Source: Anaerolineales bacterium (GTDB lineage: Bacteria > Chloroflexota > Anaerolineae > Anaerolineales > UBA4823). From it: a DNA stretch of 64,000 nucleotides. This document shows, one piece after another, positions 1 to 8,419 of the stretch. Within the stretch, counting starts at the first letter, position 1. Each line of letters starts with the position of its first letter. The stretch covers positions 1 through 64,000 of the forward strand of contig JANXBJ010000005.1 in the NCBI GenBank assembly GCA_025057645.1, given 5' to 3'. The position numbers and the translations under genes are program-made. The notes under the pieces were generated by a model. It was given only the letters and a program-made list of their open reading frames with translations. It did no database searches and was not told the DNA's origin.

Positions 1-30
1 GGGGGTGAGGGTCACTCCCAGGGGCTTGCT

Positions 31-1053
31 TCAAGAGGGCAACACCTCACGCAACCGTGCCGCTGCTTGTTCGGGGGTGATATCGCGCTGCGCTTCGGCG
101 AGCATCTCGAAGCCGACCATGAACTTCCTAACCGTCGCCGAACGCAAAAGCGGAGGGTAAAAGTGGGCATGCAATTGCCAGCCGAGCACATTCTCCTCGA
201 GGAACGGCGCTCCGTGCCAACCCATAGAATAGGGGAAGGAAGTGTTGAAGAGCCGGTCGTAGGCAGCCAGCAACCGCTTGAGAATCGCCGCCAAGTTCAA
301 ACGCTGGGAGTTCTTTAGCTCCGTCAGGCGGAGCACGGGGCTTTTCGGCAAGAGCAGGGTCTCAAAAGGCCAAATTGCCCAGAAAGGCGTCACGACCAAC
401 CAATCTTCGTTTTCCACCACCACCCGCTCGGCCTGCTGAAGTTCAAGCTCGACGTATTCGAGCAATAAAGGCCGCCGGTTTTGTCGGTAGTGCTGCGTTT
501 GCTGGTGATGTTCCTTAAGCACTTCGTTTGGAAGCGCCTCTAGGGCCCAGATTTGGCCATGGGGATGGGGGTTGGAGCATCCCATCATCTCCCCCTTGTT
601 CTCGAAGATCTGCACCCAGCGAAAGCGTTTGCCCAACTCCTCGGTCTGCTCAATCCAGGCATCGACCACGTGAAGGATAGCCTCCACCTCCATCTCGGCC
701 AGGCTGAGGTCGTGGCGGGGAGAGAAACAGAGAACACGGCATTCGCCGGGCACGCTCACCGCCCGGAGCAGAGGATGGTCCTCGAACGCTTTGAGGGGAG
801 TGTCGGGCAGCAAAGCGCTGAAGTCGTTGACAAACACAAAAGTATGCTGGTAGTTGGGGTTGCGTTCGCCGCTTGCGCGCAAGTTACCCGGACAGAGGTA
901 GCACTCGGGGTCATATGGAGGGCGCCTCGCTGCGGTCACCCGTTCCACCTGTCCCTGCCACGGGCGCAGAGCGCGCTGAGGAGAAACCAAAACCCACTCT
1001 CCATTCAGCGGGTTATAACGGCGATGGGGTCGTTGACGGAAATCGGTTCCCAT
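31..1053 (-). CDS. galT: Galactose-1-phosphate uridylyltransferase
   Basis: Leloir-pathway enzyme exchanging UMP between UDP-glucose and galactose-1-phosphate, cytoplasmic. The 340-residue product has the N-terminal substrate loop RRYNPLNGEWVLVSPQR, a zinc-type CxxC (CYLC, residues 51-54) and the histidine-triad-like catalytic motif HPHGQ near residue 160, whose second His is the uridylylated residue in this family. An upstream in-frame ATG at 1113 would add 20 residues that do not resemble the family, so I chose the ATG at 1053. It lies downstream of the serpin gene on the same strand with a 240-base GC-rich spacer, so co-transcription is possible but not shown. No galK or galE is visible in the window. 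Length and motifs are normal for the family. Confidence 0.93.
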   Translation of the reverse strand: MGTDFRQRPHRRYNPLNGEWVLVSPQRALRPWQGQVERVTAARRPPYDPECYLCPGNLRASGERNPNYQHTFVFVNDFSALLPDTPLKAFEDHPLLRAVSVPGECRVLCFSPRHDLSLAEMEVEAILHVVDAWIEQTEELGKRFRWVQIFENKGEMMGCSNPHPHGQIWALEALPNEVLKEHHQQTQHYRQNRRPLLLEYVELELQQAERVVVENEDWLVVTPFWAIWPFETLLLPKSPVLRLTELKNSQRLNLAAILKRLLAAYDRLFNTSFPYSMGWHGAPFLEENVLGWQLHAHFYPPLLRSATVRKFMVGFEMLAEAQRDITPEQAAARLREVLPS

Positions 1054-1293
1054 CTCAAGACGGAAGCACCCTCTTCCGATCGGTCCGCTCCTTCTGCGGG
1101 AGAGGGTCGGCAACCCTCATCTGGCGCGCATCGGGAGTATTTTATGACGAAATCGCACGAGGGGGGAGGGGAGAGGCGGGGTTTTGCTCCCCCCAAGTGG
1201 AGCACCGGCGGGTGGGAGGTGCGGTGAGGGTTGCTCCCCCCACCCACCAGAGGGAGTTTGGCCTAGCGGTTTCCCCCACCCCTTGCCGTAACA

Positions 1294-2595
1294 CTATGGC
1301 TGAACCACTTGCCCGATAAAGAGCAGGGCTCCGTATTGCGCGTCGCGGATCAGAAAGAGAAACGGGCGATCGACTATCATGGTCACGGGCGGCTCGGGCT
1401 GGATCGCGGTCACTTCCATGATCACACCGGTGGCGGCTGCCGCTTCGGTTCCGGCCTCATCTACGTTGATATAAGCTTTGTGAACTACCTCCCCAATATA
1501 CAGGTCCCGTTCCCCGTTCATCCCGGAGAAATCGGCCTGGTCGGGCTGGAAAGCGATGGGCATTCCCAGCCTTTTGAGTGCGTCCGCCAAACTGAAGGTT
1601 GCTTCGAACTGGAACTTGGGGAAACTTAAGTTCACCGTCCGATATTGCCGCGCTTCGAGGGCCTGACTCAGCCAAGCCGGGGTAAAGTTTGCTTGAAGGG
1701 CTTCAAACTGCCCCTCCGCAGGCAAGATCACCACCATTTCCAACGGAGCTCCATGGTAGGGCAGGGAGACCAATTGATACCCCTCTCCCTCTGCATAAAG
1801 CAGCGACTCGCTCAATTTCATCATCGGAACCTTCACTTGTTCGCCGCTGAGGAGCGTAAAGGGTTGCTCGCTGGTGGCTTCTTTCTGGAAGGGATGCTGC
1901 CAGGCAGCGTTGAAGTAGATGGCGTTGGTGAGCACCAGGCGGGTCAGGGGGTCAATTGCGCCCGGGGGGATCAGGTCTTGAATTTTTTGTTCTGTCTGTT
2001 CGCTTACCCATTGGTTGATCGTTTGGCGAGCGCCCTCGGGGTTGGCTTTGAAATCGACCAGGCGCAAGCCGGCACCGTAGTTTTGAGCCAGAACATCGAG
2101 GAACTCGCCGAGAAATTCAAAGCCTTGTTGTCCCCATAGAGCATTGGCAAGATGCAGACGGAAAGGCGTGCTTTCCTCGTCCTCCGGGGCTGCTTCTCCT
2201 AAGCCGGTGAAGTACTGATCCAGAGCGTTAAAGGCGGGGTGAAGGCGCTCTTGGGGGAGGGTGAAGTGGAGGGCGCTTGCCATTTGCCTTTCGGTCTCGC
2301 CTCGCGCACCCGCATAGGTCATCGCCAGAGCGATGGAAACGCTATGGGGGGAGTAGAAGAGGTTCTCCGCCGCATCAGCGCTCAGGAGGCGGTAGAGATC
2401 AAGCGCAAAGGCCGTATTGCCCGAAACAAGCTCGGCGAGATCTTCGGCAGGGACGTTGGGCGAAGGGATGCGCGTTTTCTCCGATTGGACTACCTCCGCT
2501 CGTGCCACCGGTGCAGTGGGCAGCGGAGGAGCGGAACAGCCCGCCAAGGAGAGGATGAACCATCCCAAGATCAGAGAGAAAAACACCTTTTTCAT
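1294..2595 (-). CDS. Serpin-family protease inhibitor, predicted lipoprotein
   Basis: Suicide inhibitor of serine (or cysteine) proteases, 433 residues, probably displayed on the outer face of the membrane. Residues 1-20 form a lipoprotein signal with lipobox LAGC and acceptor Cys20, then a Ser/Pro/Ala-rich linker leads into a full serpin fold. The strand and hinge motifs are easy to see: NAIYFNAAW, the hinge GTEAAAATGV typical of inhibitory serpins, and the C-terminal DRPFLFLIRD. The reactive-centre loop between hinge and DRPF is three to four residues longer than in alpha-1-antitrypsin, so the P1 residue cannot be assigned with confidence (Thr in TAI or Pro in PEP are both possible). The hinge composition argues for an inhibitory member. 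The start has an AAGGAG-type Shine-Dalgarno upstream. Confidence 0.92.
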   Translation of the reverse strand: MKKVFFSLILGWFILSLAGCSAPPLPTAPVARAEVVQSEKTRIPSPNVPAEDLAELVSGNTAFALDLYRLLSADAAENLFYSPHSVSIALAMTYAGARGETERQMASALHFTLPQERLHPAFNALDQYFTGLGEAAPEDEESTPFRLHLANALWGQQGFEFLGEFLDVLAQNYGAGLRLVDFKANPEGARQTINQWVSEQTEQKIQDLIPPGAIDPLTRLVLTNAIYFNAAWQHPFQKEATSEQPFTLLSGEQVKVPMMKLSESLLYAEGEGYQLVSLPYHGAPLEMVVILPAEGQFEALQANFTPAWLSQALEARQYRTVNLSFPKFQFEATFSLADALKRLGMPIAFQPDQADFSGMNGERDLYIGEVVHKAYINVDEAGTEAAAATGVIMEVTAIQPEPPVTMIVDRPFLFLIRDAQYGALLFIGQVVQP

Positions 2596-3023
2596 CGGGC
2601 GACTCCTTTCTTCACATCAGAGTTTCCTTGTCTCTTCGTAGGGGACGTTGGTTCTAGGCGATTCGTTCCCGAGCTGGTCGTCAAGCGCATCCGGCAGCAG
2701 CACCTTTGTGAGGCAATCGGGCCGCGTCCCTAGAAGGCGGATACCATCGCATTCGCCGGGGTTTGCAAGACCCAACGTGCCTGCACCTGCTCAAGGGAGG
2801 CAGTGCTGGCTCGGTCACCGGTGGCGTTCGCCTCTCGCCCCGCAGGAGGCCCGCCATCGGTCGAGCAAGGGCCTCAACCCCGCTTGTGGGAGGCTGCGCA
2901 GAACTTGCCTCTCTCCTCCCAACTAGTGCCCCTCTTCGATCACTCTGCCTAACGCTTGCCGACACCCGGTCGCAAACGAGCTAAAATAGGGATAGGTAAC
3001 CTTGCGAAATGGAGGAAGGAAGG
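2596..3023. other. Intergenic region, no gene recognised
   Basis: A 428-base divergent gap between the serpin and the macro-domain gene. Open frames here are short and show no family resemblance. A possible -10 TAAAAT lies at 2982-2987, with TTGCCG at 2956-2961 as a poorly spaced (20-base) -35. I see nothing else that I can support. Confidence 0.5.
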
Positions 3024-3605
3024 ATGGCTCAAGTGGTTGCTGAAAAAGTCTTTTCCGAGCAACGGCGGTTGCAACTGGTGCAAGGAGACATCACCGCCGA
3101 AGAGGTGGATGCCATCGTCAACGCTGCCAATCGGTATTTACAACACGGAGGCGGGGTGGCTGGGGCCATTGTGCGTCGCGGAGGCTCGGTGATTCAAGAG
3201 GAGAGCGACCGTTGGGTGCGCGAACACGGACCGGTGGCACACGACTCCCCTGCATATACTACTGCGGGTCAACTCCCTTGCCGTTATGTCATTCACGCTG
3301 TTGGCCCGATGTGGGGAGAAGGGGATGAAGATGAAAAACTTTGTGCTGCGGTGCGCGGTTCTTTGCGGGTGGCCGAGCAATTGGGGTGTGCCTCGCTCGC
3401 CCTGCCGGCGATCTCAACCGGCATCTTCGGCTTTCCCAAAGAGCGGGCGGCGCGCCTGATCCTGCGCACCCTCGCAGACTACTTTGACGCTCGGCCAAGT
3501 GGAACGCTCAAGACGGTGCGGGTGACGCTGCTCGATCCGCCTACCCTCAGTGCCTTCCAAGAGGCTTGGCAGGAGCTTTGGGGGAGTCCTTCACCCGAAG
3601 CATGA
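3024..3605 (+). CDS. Macro-domain protein (ADP-ribose-binding, probable deacylase)
   Basis: Single macro domain of 193 residues, the O-acetyl-ADP-ribose deacetylase / ADP-ribosyl hydrolase type. The ligand-binding motifs are present in order: GDIT (residues 21-24), the NAAN followed by a GGGVAGAI loop (residues 34-49) and STGIFGFP near residue 135. These residues grip the ADP-ribose and distal ribose in known macro domains. The in-frame ATG at 3009 has no ribosome site, while the ATG at 3024 follows GGAGGAAGG by a few bases, so 3024 is preferred. The stop overlaps the next gene in an ATGA arrangement, which implies translational coupling with the methyltransferase. An ADP-ribosylglycohydrolase lies at 23125, so the genome has at least two ADP-ribose handling enzymes. 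Confidence 0.93.
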   Translation: MAQVVAEKVFSEQRRLQLVQGDITAEEVDAIVNAANRYLQHGGGVAGAIVRRGGSVIQEESDRWVREHGPVAHDSPAYTTAGQLPCRYVIHAVGPMWGEGDEDEKLCAAVRGSLRVAEQLGCASLALPAISTGIFGFPKERAARLILRTLADYFDARPSGTLKTVRVTLLDPPTLSAFQEAWQELWGSPSPEA

Positions 3606-4390
3606 TCACTTCCCTGCACAACCCCAAAGTGCGGTGGATCAAAGCCCTGCAGTCGCAACCGCGGCGCAGAAACGAGGAAGGGGTGTTTGTGGTCGAAGGC
3701 GTCCGTTTGGCAGAGGAGGTTCTGCGTTCGGGATGGCCAGTCGAACTAGGGTTGTTTGTCCCTTCGCCCGACGAGCGCAGGCGGCGCTTAGTCGCAGAGT
3801 TGTGCCAAAGAGGGGTGAATTTGGAAGAAGTGAGCTTGAGCGTTCTTCGAGCGATCAGCGAAACCGAAACCCCTCAGGGGATCTTGTTGGTGGTCAAGCA
3901 GCAAAGCCTTCCACTGCCCGAAAAGCCTTCCTTTACCCTTCTGGTGGATAGCGTGCGCGATCCCGGCAACCTCGGCAGCATTTTGCGCACCGCAGCCGCA
4001 GCCGCCGTTGAGGCTGTCATTCTCCCGCCGGCTACTGTGGATGTCTACTCCCCCAAAGTGGTGCGCGCCGGCATGGGAGCTCATTTCCGGCTGCCCATTC
4101 TGCGCTTGAGTTGGGAGGAAATCGAGCGGCTGATCCAACGGCATTGCCTGACCGTTTTTCTTGCCGAGGCTCAAGGGGAGGTCGCTTACGATCAAGCGGA
4201 CTTTCGTCAGCCGTTCCTGCTTATCATTGGGGGTGAGGCAGAAGGAGCCAGCCCGAAAGCACGCGCTCTGGCTCATCGGCGGGTCTTTATCCCGATGCCG
4301 GGCGGCACGGAGTCGCTCAACGCTGCCGTGAGCGCAGGCATCTTGATCTTCGAGGCCATTCGCCAGCGAACTCGTCCCTCAATCGCTTGA
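3602..4390 (+). CDS. TrmH/SpoU-family RNA 2'-O-methyltransferase
   Basis: SPOUT-superfamily enzyme that methylates a ribose 2'-OH in rRNA or tRNA using S-adenosylmethionine. The 262-residue protein has an N-terminal substrate-binding domain (SLHNPKVRWIKAL, typical of rRNA methylases) and the three SpoU motifs: motif 1 with the catalytic Arg in NLGSILRTA, motif 2 GGEAEGAS, and motif 3 PGGTESLNAAVSAGI that forms the SAM-binding knot. The start codon overlaps the stop of the macro-domain gene (ATGA), so the two are coupled. Whether the target is 23S rRNA (RlmB or TsnR-like) or tRNA cannot be decided from sequence. Confidence 0.93.
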   Translation: MITSLHNPKVRWIKALQSQPRRRNEEGVFVVEGVRLAEEVLRSGWPVELGLFVPSPDERRRRLVAELCQRGVNLEEVSLSVLRAISETETPQGILLVVKQQSLPLPEKPSFTLLVDSVRDPGNLGSILRTAAAAAVEAVILPPATVDVYSPKVVRAGMGAHFRLPILRLSWEEIERLIQRHCLTVFLAEAQGEVAYDQADFRQPFLLIIGGEAEGASPKARALAHRRVFIPMPGGTESLNAAVSAGILIFEAIRQRTRPSIA

Positions 4391-4465
4391 CAGGCTTCCC
4401 TCTATCGGTTAGCATACGGGATGCCCGTCTGCGGAAACGGTATTTCTTCCTAAGGAGCTACCTTC

Positions 4466-5095
4466 TTGACCGAGGAACTCACCCAACCGAAAGAACGCCT
4501 CAGCTTCGCCGATTGGATGCGCAGCAAGTTCGGCAACCTGCTCAACCCCCTCGCCGCCTTCCTAAACCGCCTCGGCCTAATGCCCAATACCGTGACTTTG
4601 ATCGGATTGGTCGGAAACGCAATCGGGGCGTATTTCCTTGCGCGCGGGCAAATGACCCTTGGAGGCCTATTCGTGTTGCTGATGGGCCCTGTCGATGCTC
4701 TGGACGGCGCTATGGCCCGCCTGCGCGGTCACCCCACTCAATTTGGCGCCTTCGTTGACTCGGTCACCGACCGTTACTCCGAGTTGGCCATCTATGGCGG
4801 GTTGCTCTATTACTATGCCACCCACCAGCAATGGTTACCGGCGGCTTTGGTGTATTTGGCGGCTTCTGGCTCGGTGCTGATCTCCTACGTGCGAGCGCGC
4901 GCTCAGTCGGTGGGGGTGGAGACCAAGGTGGGTATTCTGACCCGCTTCGAGCGCTTCCTTGTGTTGGCTCCGACGTTAATCCTCAACATTCCTCTCGTTG
5001 GACTATGGATTCTGGCGGTGTTCACCCATATCACAGCCTTGCAGCGCATCCTCGATGTGCGTCGCCAATTTCGACAAGGAGGAGGCTACCGATGA
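4466..5095 (+). CDS. CDP-alcohol phosphatidyltransferase
   Basis: Integral membrane enzyme that transfers a phosphatidyl group from CDP-diacylglycerol to an alcohol. The 209-residue protein carries the complete family signature D-x2-DG-x2-AR-x8-G-x3-D-x3-D (DALDGAMAR onward, about residues 77-102), with all four metal-binding aspartates. About five or six hydrophobic segments follow. The acceptor is not certain: the arrangement is close to inositol-phosphate-using synthases and PgsA-like enzymes. Translation starts at TTG 4466, eight bases after AAGGAG; there is no competing ATG nearby. The stop overlaps the lgt start (ATGA), so the two membrane-lipid enzymes are translationally coupled. Confidence 0.9.
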   Translation: MTEELTQPKERLSFADWMRSKFGNLLNPLAAFLNRLGLMPNTVTLIGLVGNAIGAYFLARGQMTLGGLFVLLMGPVDALDGAMARLRGHPTQFGAFVDSVTDRYSELAIYGGLLYYYATHQQWLPAALVYLAASGSVLISYVRARAQSVGVETKVGILTRFERFLVLAPTLILNIPLVGLWILAVFTHITALQRILDVRRQFRQGGGYR

Positions 5096-5916
5096 TTCCG
5101 GGAATCCGGATCGGCCCTTTGTTGATCCCCTATTACGGGATGATCCTGATGACAGGGGTGATTGCTGCGGCTTGGTTGAGCGCATACCAAGCGCGCCGTC
5201 GTGGGCTTGATCCCAATGTGGTCTGGGATAGCCTGCTCTGGGTGCTGATCGGGGGCATCCTCGGCGCGCGCCTCTGGTTTATCCTCAACCCGCCGCCTTC
5301 GATGATTGAGCGCGGCATCACCACTTGGTACTACCTAACCCATCCTCTCGAAGCCCTGGCAACTTGGAAAGGCGGCTTGGGCATCCCCGGAGCGATTGTC
5401 GGTGGGGTTTTTGCCTTTTGGCTCTACGCCCGGCGCAGAAAGCTGAATTTCCTCGAGTGGTTGGACTTAGTGGCACCGGCTCTGGCCCTTGGGCAAGCCA
5501 TTGGCCGCTGGGGGAACTTCGTCAACCAGGAACTGTATGGCTTTCCCACCGACTTGCCTTGGAAAATCTATATAGCGCCCGAGCATCGCTTGCCGGCTTA
5601 TAAGGACTTTGCCTATTATCACCCGCTGTTTTTGTATGAGTCGCTGTTCAATTTGGCGAATATGGCGTTGCTCCTCTGGCTGGGCAAGCGCTATGCGGAT
5701 CATTTGAAACCGGGGGATTTGTTCTTGATCTACCTGGTTACCTATCCTTCGGCGCGCTTTCTGTTGGACTTTTTGCGCATCGATGCGGTGCGCATCGGCG
5801 GCGTGACAACCATCCAGATTTTTATGCTGATCGTCTTGGTTGGTGCGGCGGCGCTCTTCGCCCTACGCCATCGTGCCGATCGGGTCGAGCCTGTTGAACG
5901 CCGCCCGGAGGACTGA
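5092..5916 (+). CDS. lgt: Prolipoprotein diacylglyceryl transferase
   Basis: Transfers the diacylglyceryl moiety of phosphatidylglycerol to the lipobox cysteine of prolipoproteins, the first step of lipoprotein maturation, in the cytoplasmic membrane. The 274-residue product has seven or so membrane segments and the Lgt signature GRWGNFVNQELYG, containing the conserved Arg, Asn and Glu. The N-terminal IPYYGMILMTGV matches the family's conserved periplasm-facing region. Its start overlaps the upstream phosphatidyltransferase stop, and GGAGG lies just upstream. The serpin at 1294 is one clear lipoprotein substrate in this window. Confidence 0.95.
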   Translation: MIPGIRIGPLLIPYYGMILMTGVIAAAWLSAYQARRRGLDPNVVWDSLLWVLIGGILGARLWFILNPPPSMIERGITTWYYLTHPLEALATWKGGLGIPGAIVGGVFAFWLYARRRKLNFLEWLDLVAPALALGQAIGRWGNFVNQELYGFPTDLPWKIYIAPEHRLPAYKDFAYYHPLFLYESLFNLANMALLLWLGKRYADHLKPGDLFLIYLVTYPSARFLLDFLRIDAVRIGGVTTIQIFMLIVLVGAAALFALRHRADRVEPVERRPED

Positions 5917-6042
5917 GGAGCGCAGCCTTCCCAAGTGGGGGAGAGGACCTTACGTTTCGGCTTCTTCTCCCAACGTTTTTGTTAAGTGTAGAAGAAGGAT
6001 TTCTTATTGTCAATCGTTCCGGTTCTGGATATGATTTAGGGG

Positions 6043-6972
6043 ATGATTGAGACCGAGGATTTGAGCAAGGCCTTCAACGGTTTTTGGGCAGTGATCGGGA
6101 TTACGTTGCGGGTTGAAGCCGGTCAAGTGTTGGCTATGCTCGGCCCAAACGGGGCGGGCAAAACCACTACAGTGCGCATGTTGACCACGGTCTTGCGTCC
6201 CACTCGGGGCACGGCCCGCGTCGCCGGCTACGACGTTCTCACCCACCCGGAGGAAGTACGATCTGTGGTGGGCGTGTTGACCGAGGGACACGGGCTATAC
6301 CCGAATATGTCAGCAGAGGAATACCTCGATTTTTTTGCCCGTGCCTATCGTATCCCCGCCCCAGAAAGAAAGCGACGCATCGAGGAATTGCTGGAGTTCT
6401 TCGGCTTGGTGGAAGCGCGGCGCAGAAGAGTGGGACGGTTTTCTAAAGGGATGCGCCAAAAGCTTGCTCTGGCTCGCGCCCTGCTCCACAAACCGCCCGT
6501 GCTTCTGCTAGATGAACCGACCTCCGCCATGGACCCGGCCAGCGCTCGCTTGGTCCGGGATGCCATCTTGGAGTTGCGTTCGAACGAGCGCGCCATTATC
6601 GTCTGCACCCACAACCTGACCGAAGCCGAAGAAATTGCCGATCAGATCGCCATTATTAACCAAGGCCGGATTATCCTCTGCGGCTCCCCACAAGAGTTGA
6701 AAACGGCCTTTCGAGAGAAAGCACGCTTCCGTATCCGGTTTGCCGCCGCTCTTAATGGACGGGGGCTTTCTCTTGTTGAGGGTGCGGAACTGCTGGAGTC
6801 CGGGGAGGATTGGTTGATCTACCAAACGTCACGGCCTGAGAAGGTTAATCCTCTTCTGATCCAGTTCCTCAGCCAGCAAGGTTGGCCGATCGTGTCGGTG
6901 GAGGAGCAGATTTGTAGCCTCGAAGAGGTCTACTTGTGGGCAGTAGAAGGCGGGATAAAGCATGGTCATTAA
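6043..6972 (+). CDS. ABC transporter ATP-binding protein
   Basis: Cytoplasmic ATPase of an ABC-2 type exporter, 309 residues. Walker A GPNGAGKTT is near residue 32, the signature is FSKGMRQ in place of LSGGQ, Walker B reads VLLLDEP, and the switch His lies in CTHNLTEAEEIADQ. The C-terminal 80 residues form an extension like those of DrrA/NatA-type ATPases. The last 11 bases overlap the permease gene, so the two form a coupled pair. The substrate is unknown; the relatives of this class export drugs, sodium or lipids. Confidence 0.93.
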   Translation: MIETEDLSKAFNGFWAVIGITLRVEAGQVLAMLGPNGAGKTTTVRMLTTVLRPTRGTARVAGYDVLTHPEEVRSVVGVLTEGHGLYPNMSAEEYLDFFARAYRIPAPERKRRIEELLEFFGLVEARRRRVGRFSKGMRQKLALARALLHKPPVLLLDEPTSAMDPASARLVRDAILELRSNERAIIVCTHNLTEAEEIADQIAIINQGRIILCGSPQELKTAFREKARFRIRFAAALNGRGLSLVEGAELLESGEDWLIYQTSRPEKVNPLLIQFLSQQGWPIVSVEEQICSLEEVYLWAVEGGIKHGH

Positions 6973-8398
6973 GCGGTTTCGGGATTTTTTGTCGGGCGCT
7001 CTATTAGTTACAGGGCGCGAAGTGCGCGAACAGTTCCGGGATTGGCGGATCATCTTCCCAATTGTAGTGCTCACTTTGTTCTTCCCGGTTCTAATGAACT
7101 ACACCGCCAATCGTTTGGTCAATTTTGTGCGCCAGTACGATGCTCCGATCATCGGCGAGCGATTAATTCCTTTCCTGCTCATGGTGGTGGGGTTTTTCCC
7201 CATGTCGATCTCGCTGGTGATCGCTCTCGAGAGCTTTGTTGGGGAGAAGGAACGTCTGACAATCGAACCCTTGCTCTGCACGCCGCTCTCGGATACCCAA
7301 CTCTATGTAGGCAAACTGCTTGCTTCCCTTACGCCTCCTCTTCTGGCCAGCTATCTGGGCACCACGGTTTACCTTATTGGGGTTACCCATCGGGTGGGCT
7401 GGCGGGCAGACCCGCTCTTTCTTGTGCAAATTTTTGTGCTGGCGACCATGCAAGCGCTGGTCATGGTGAGCGGTTCGGTGGTGATCTCTTCGCAGACTAC
7501 TTCGGTGCGGGCGGCCAATTTACTGGCTTCGTTTATCATCATTCCCATGGCTTTGCTGCTACAGGCGGAGAGCGGCCTGATGCTTTGGGGGCGCTATGAA
7601 GCCCTTTGGTGGGTGGCCGTTGGCTTGCTGATTGTCGCCGGCTTGCTGATTCGCGCCGGGTTGGCGCAGTTCCGTCGTGAGGAACTGCTCGAGCGCGAGA
7701 TGGACACCCTGAATCTGCGCTGGATCGCCCAGACCTTCTGGCGCTTCTTTAAGGGTGAGGGGCGTTCAGTATGGAGTTGGTGGCGTGCAGAGGCGTTGGC
7801 CAGCGGGCGGGGGGCCTTGCTGCCCAGTGCACTGACGATCTTGGTGCTGCTGCTCGGGGCCTATGTAGGGGTAACCCAAGCTAAGGTGTTCGTCTTGCCT
7901 GCCGAGTACCTTCAAGAGTTTTGGAACAGCGGGGAGATCGCCAAACGCTTGGGAGGGTTGCAGTTGTTGCCTACCTATTCGGCCGGATTGGTGTGGTTTC
8001 AGAACTTGCGGGCAATTCTCCTTGCTTCCATCGGTGGCTTCTTCACCTTTGGAGTTTTGGGAATGCTGGTGCTTTTGCTGCCCTTTACCTTGATCGGTTA
8101 CTTTGCTGCCAGCCTGGCTCAGGCGGGGATTTCCCCATGGGTCTTCTTGGGAGCTTTCATCCTGCCCCATGCCCTCCTCGAGGTGCCCGCAATCCTGTTG
8201 GCCGGAGGGGCAATTCTGCGCATGGGAGCCTCGTTTGCAGCGCCGGCCCGCGGCCAGACGGTAGGGGAAGCTTGGTTGAAGGCCCTAGCCGAGTGGGCAA
8301 AAGTGATGTTCGGGCTGGTGATGCCGCTCTTGCTAGGTGCAGCGTTGGTTGAGATGCTGATCACCCCTCGTTTGGCGCTGTGGTTGATCAGCCGCTAA
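6962..8398 (+). CDS. ABC-2 permease fused to a SpoIIM-like membrane domain
   Basis: Membrane subunit of 478 residues partnering the ATPase at 6043. Residues 1-240 look like a NatB/ABC-2 permease with about six hydrophobic helices, including the family element ESFVGEKERLTIEPLL. A polar linker follows (about 240-280), then a second membrane half. The C-terminal half, with IPVFL-like spacing and the motif FILPHALLEVPAILLAGGA, resembles stage II sporulation protein M (SpoIIM), which in many bacteria is a separate gene beside ABC-2 genes. The fusion is visible as one uninterrupted frame. No spore genes occur in the window, so the SpoIIM label is one of family and not of function. The start ATG lies inside the ATPase gene. 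Confidence 0.8.
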   Translation: MVIKRFRDFLSGALLVTGREVREQFRDWRIIFPIVVLTLFFPVLMNYTANRLVNFVRQYDAPIIGERLIPFLLMVVGFFPMSISLVIALESFVGEKERLTIEPLLCTPLSDTQLYVGKLLASLTPPLLASYLGTTVYLIGVTHRVGWRADPLFLVQIFVLATMQALVMVSGSVVISSQTTSVRAANLLASFIIIPMALLLQAESGLMLWGRYEALWWVAVGLLIVAGLLIRAGLAQFRREELLEREMDTLNLRWIAQTFWRFFKGEGRSVWSWWRAEALASGRGALLPSALTILVLLLGAYVGVTQAKVFVLPAEYLQEFWNSGEIAKRLGGLQLLPTYSAGLVWFQNLRAILLASIGGFFTFGVLGMLVLLLPFTLIGYFAASLAQAGISPWVFLGAFILPHALLEVPAILLAGGAILRMGASFAAPARGQTVGEAWLKALAEWAKVMFGLVMPLLLGAALVEMLITPRLALWLISR

Positions 8399-8419
8399 CC
8401 TCTCCTCAAGGAGGGATGG

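Noticed and set aside
2956-2987. Strong promoter for the macro-domain gene
   Set aside because: TTGCCG and TAAAAT are 20 bases apart, too far for a confident sigma-A call.
7766-8170. Open frame antisense to the ABC-2/SpoIIM permease
   Set aside because: Gln/His-rich composition typical of the reverse complement of membrane-protein codons; no ribosome site.
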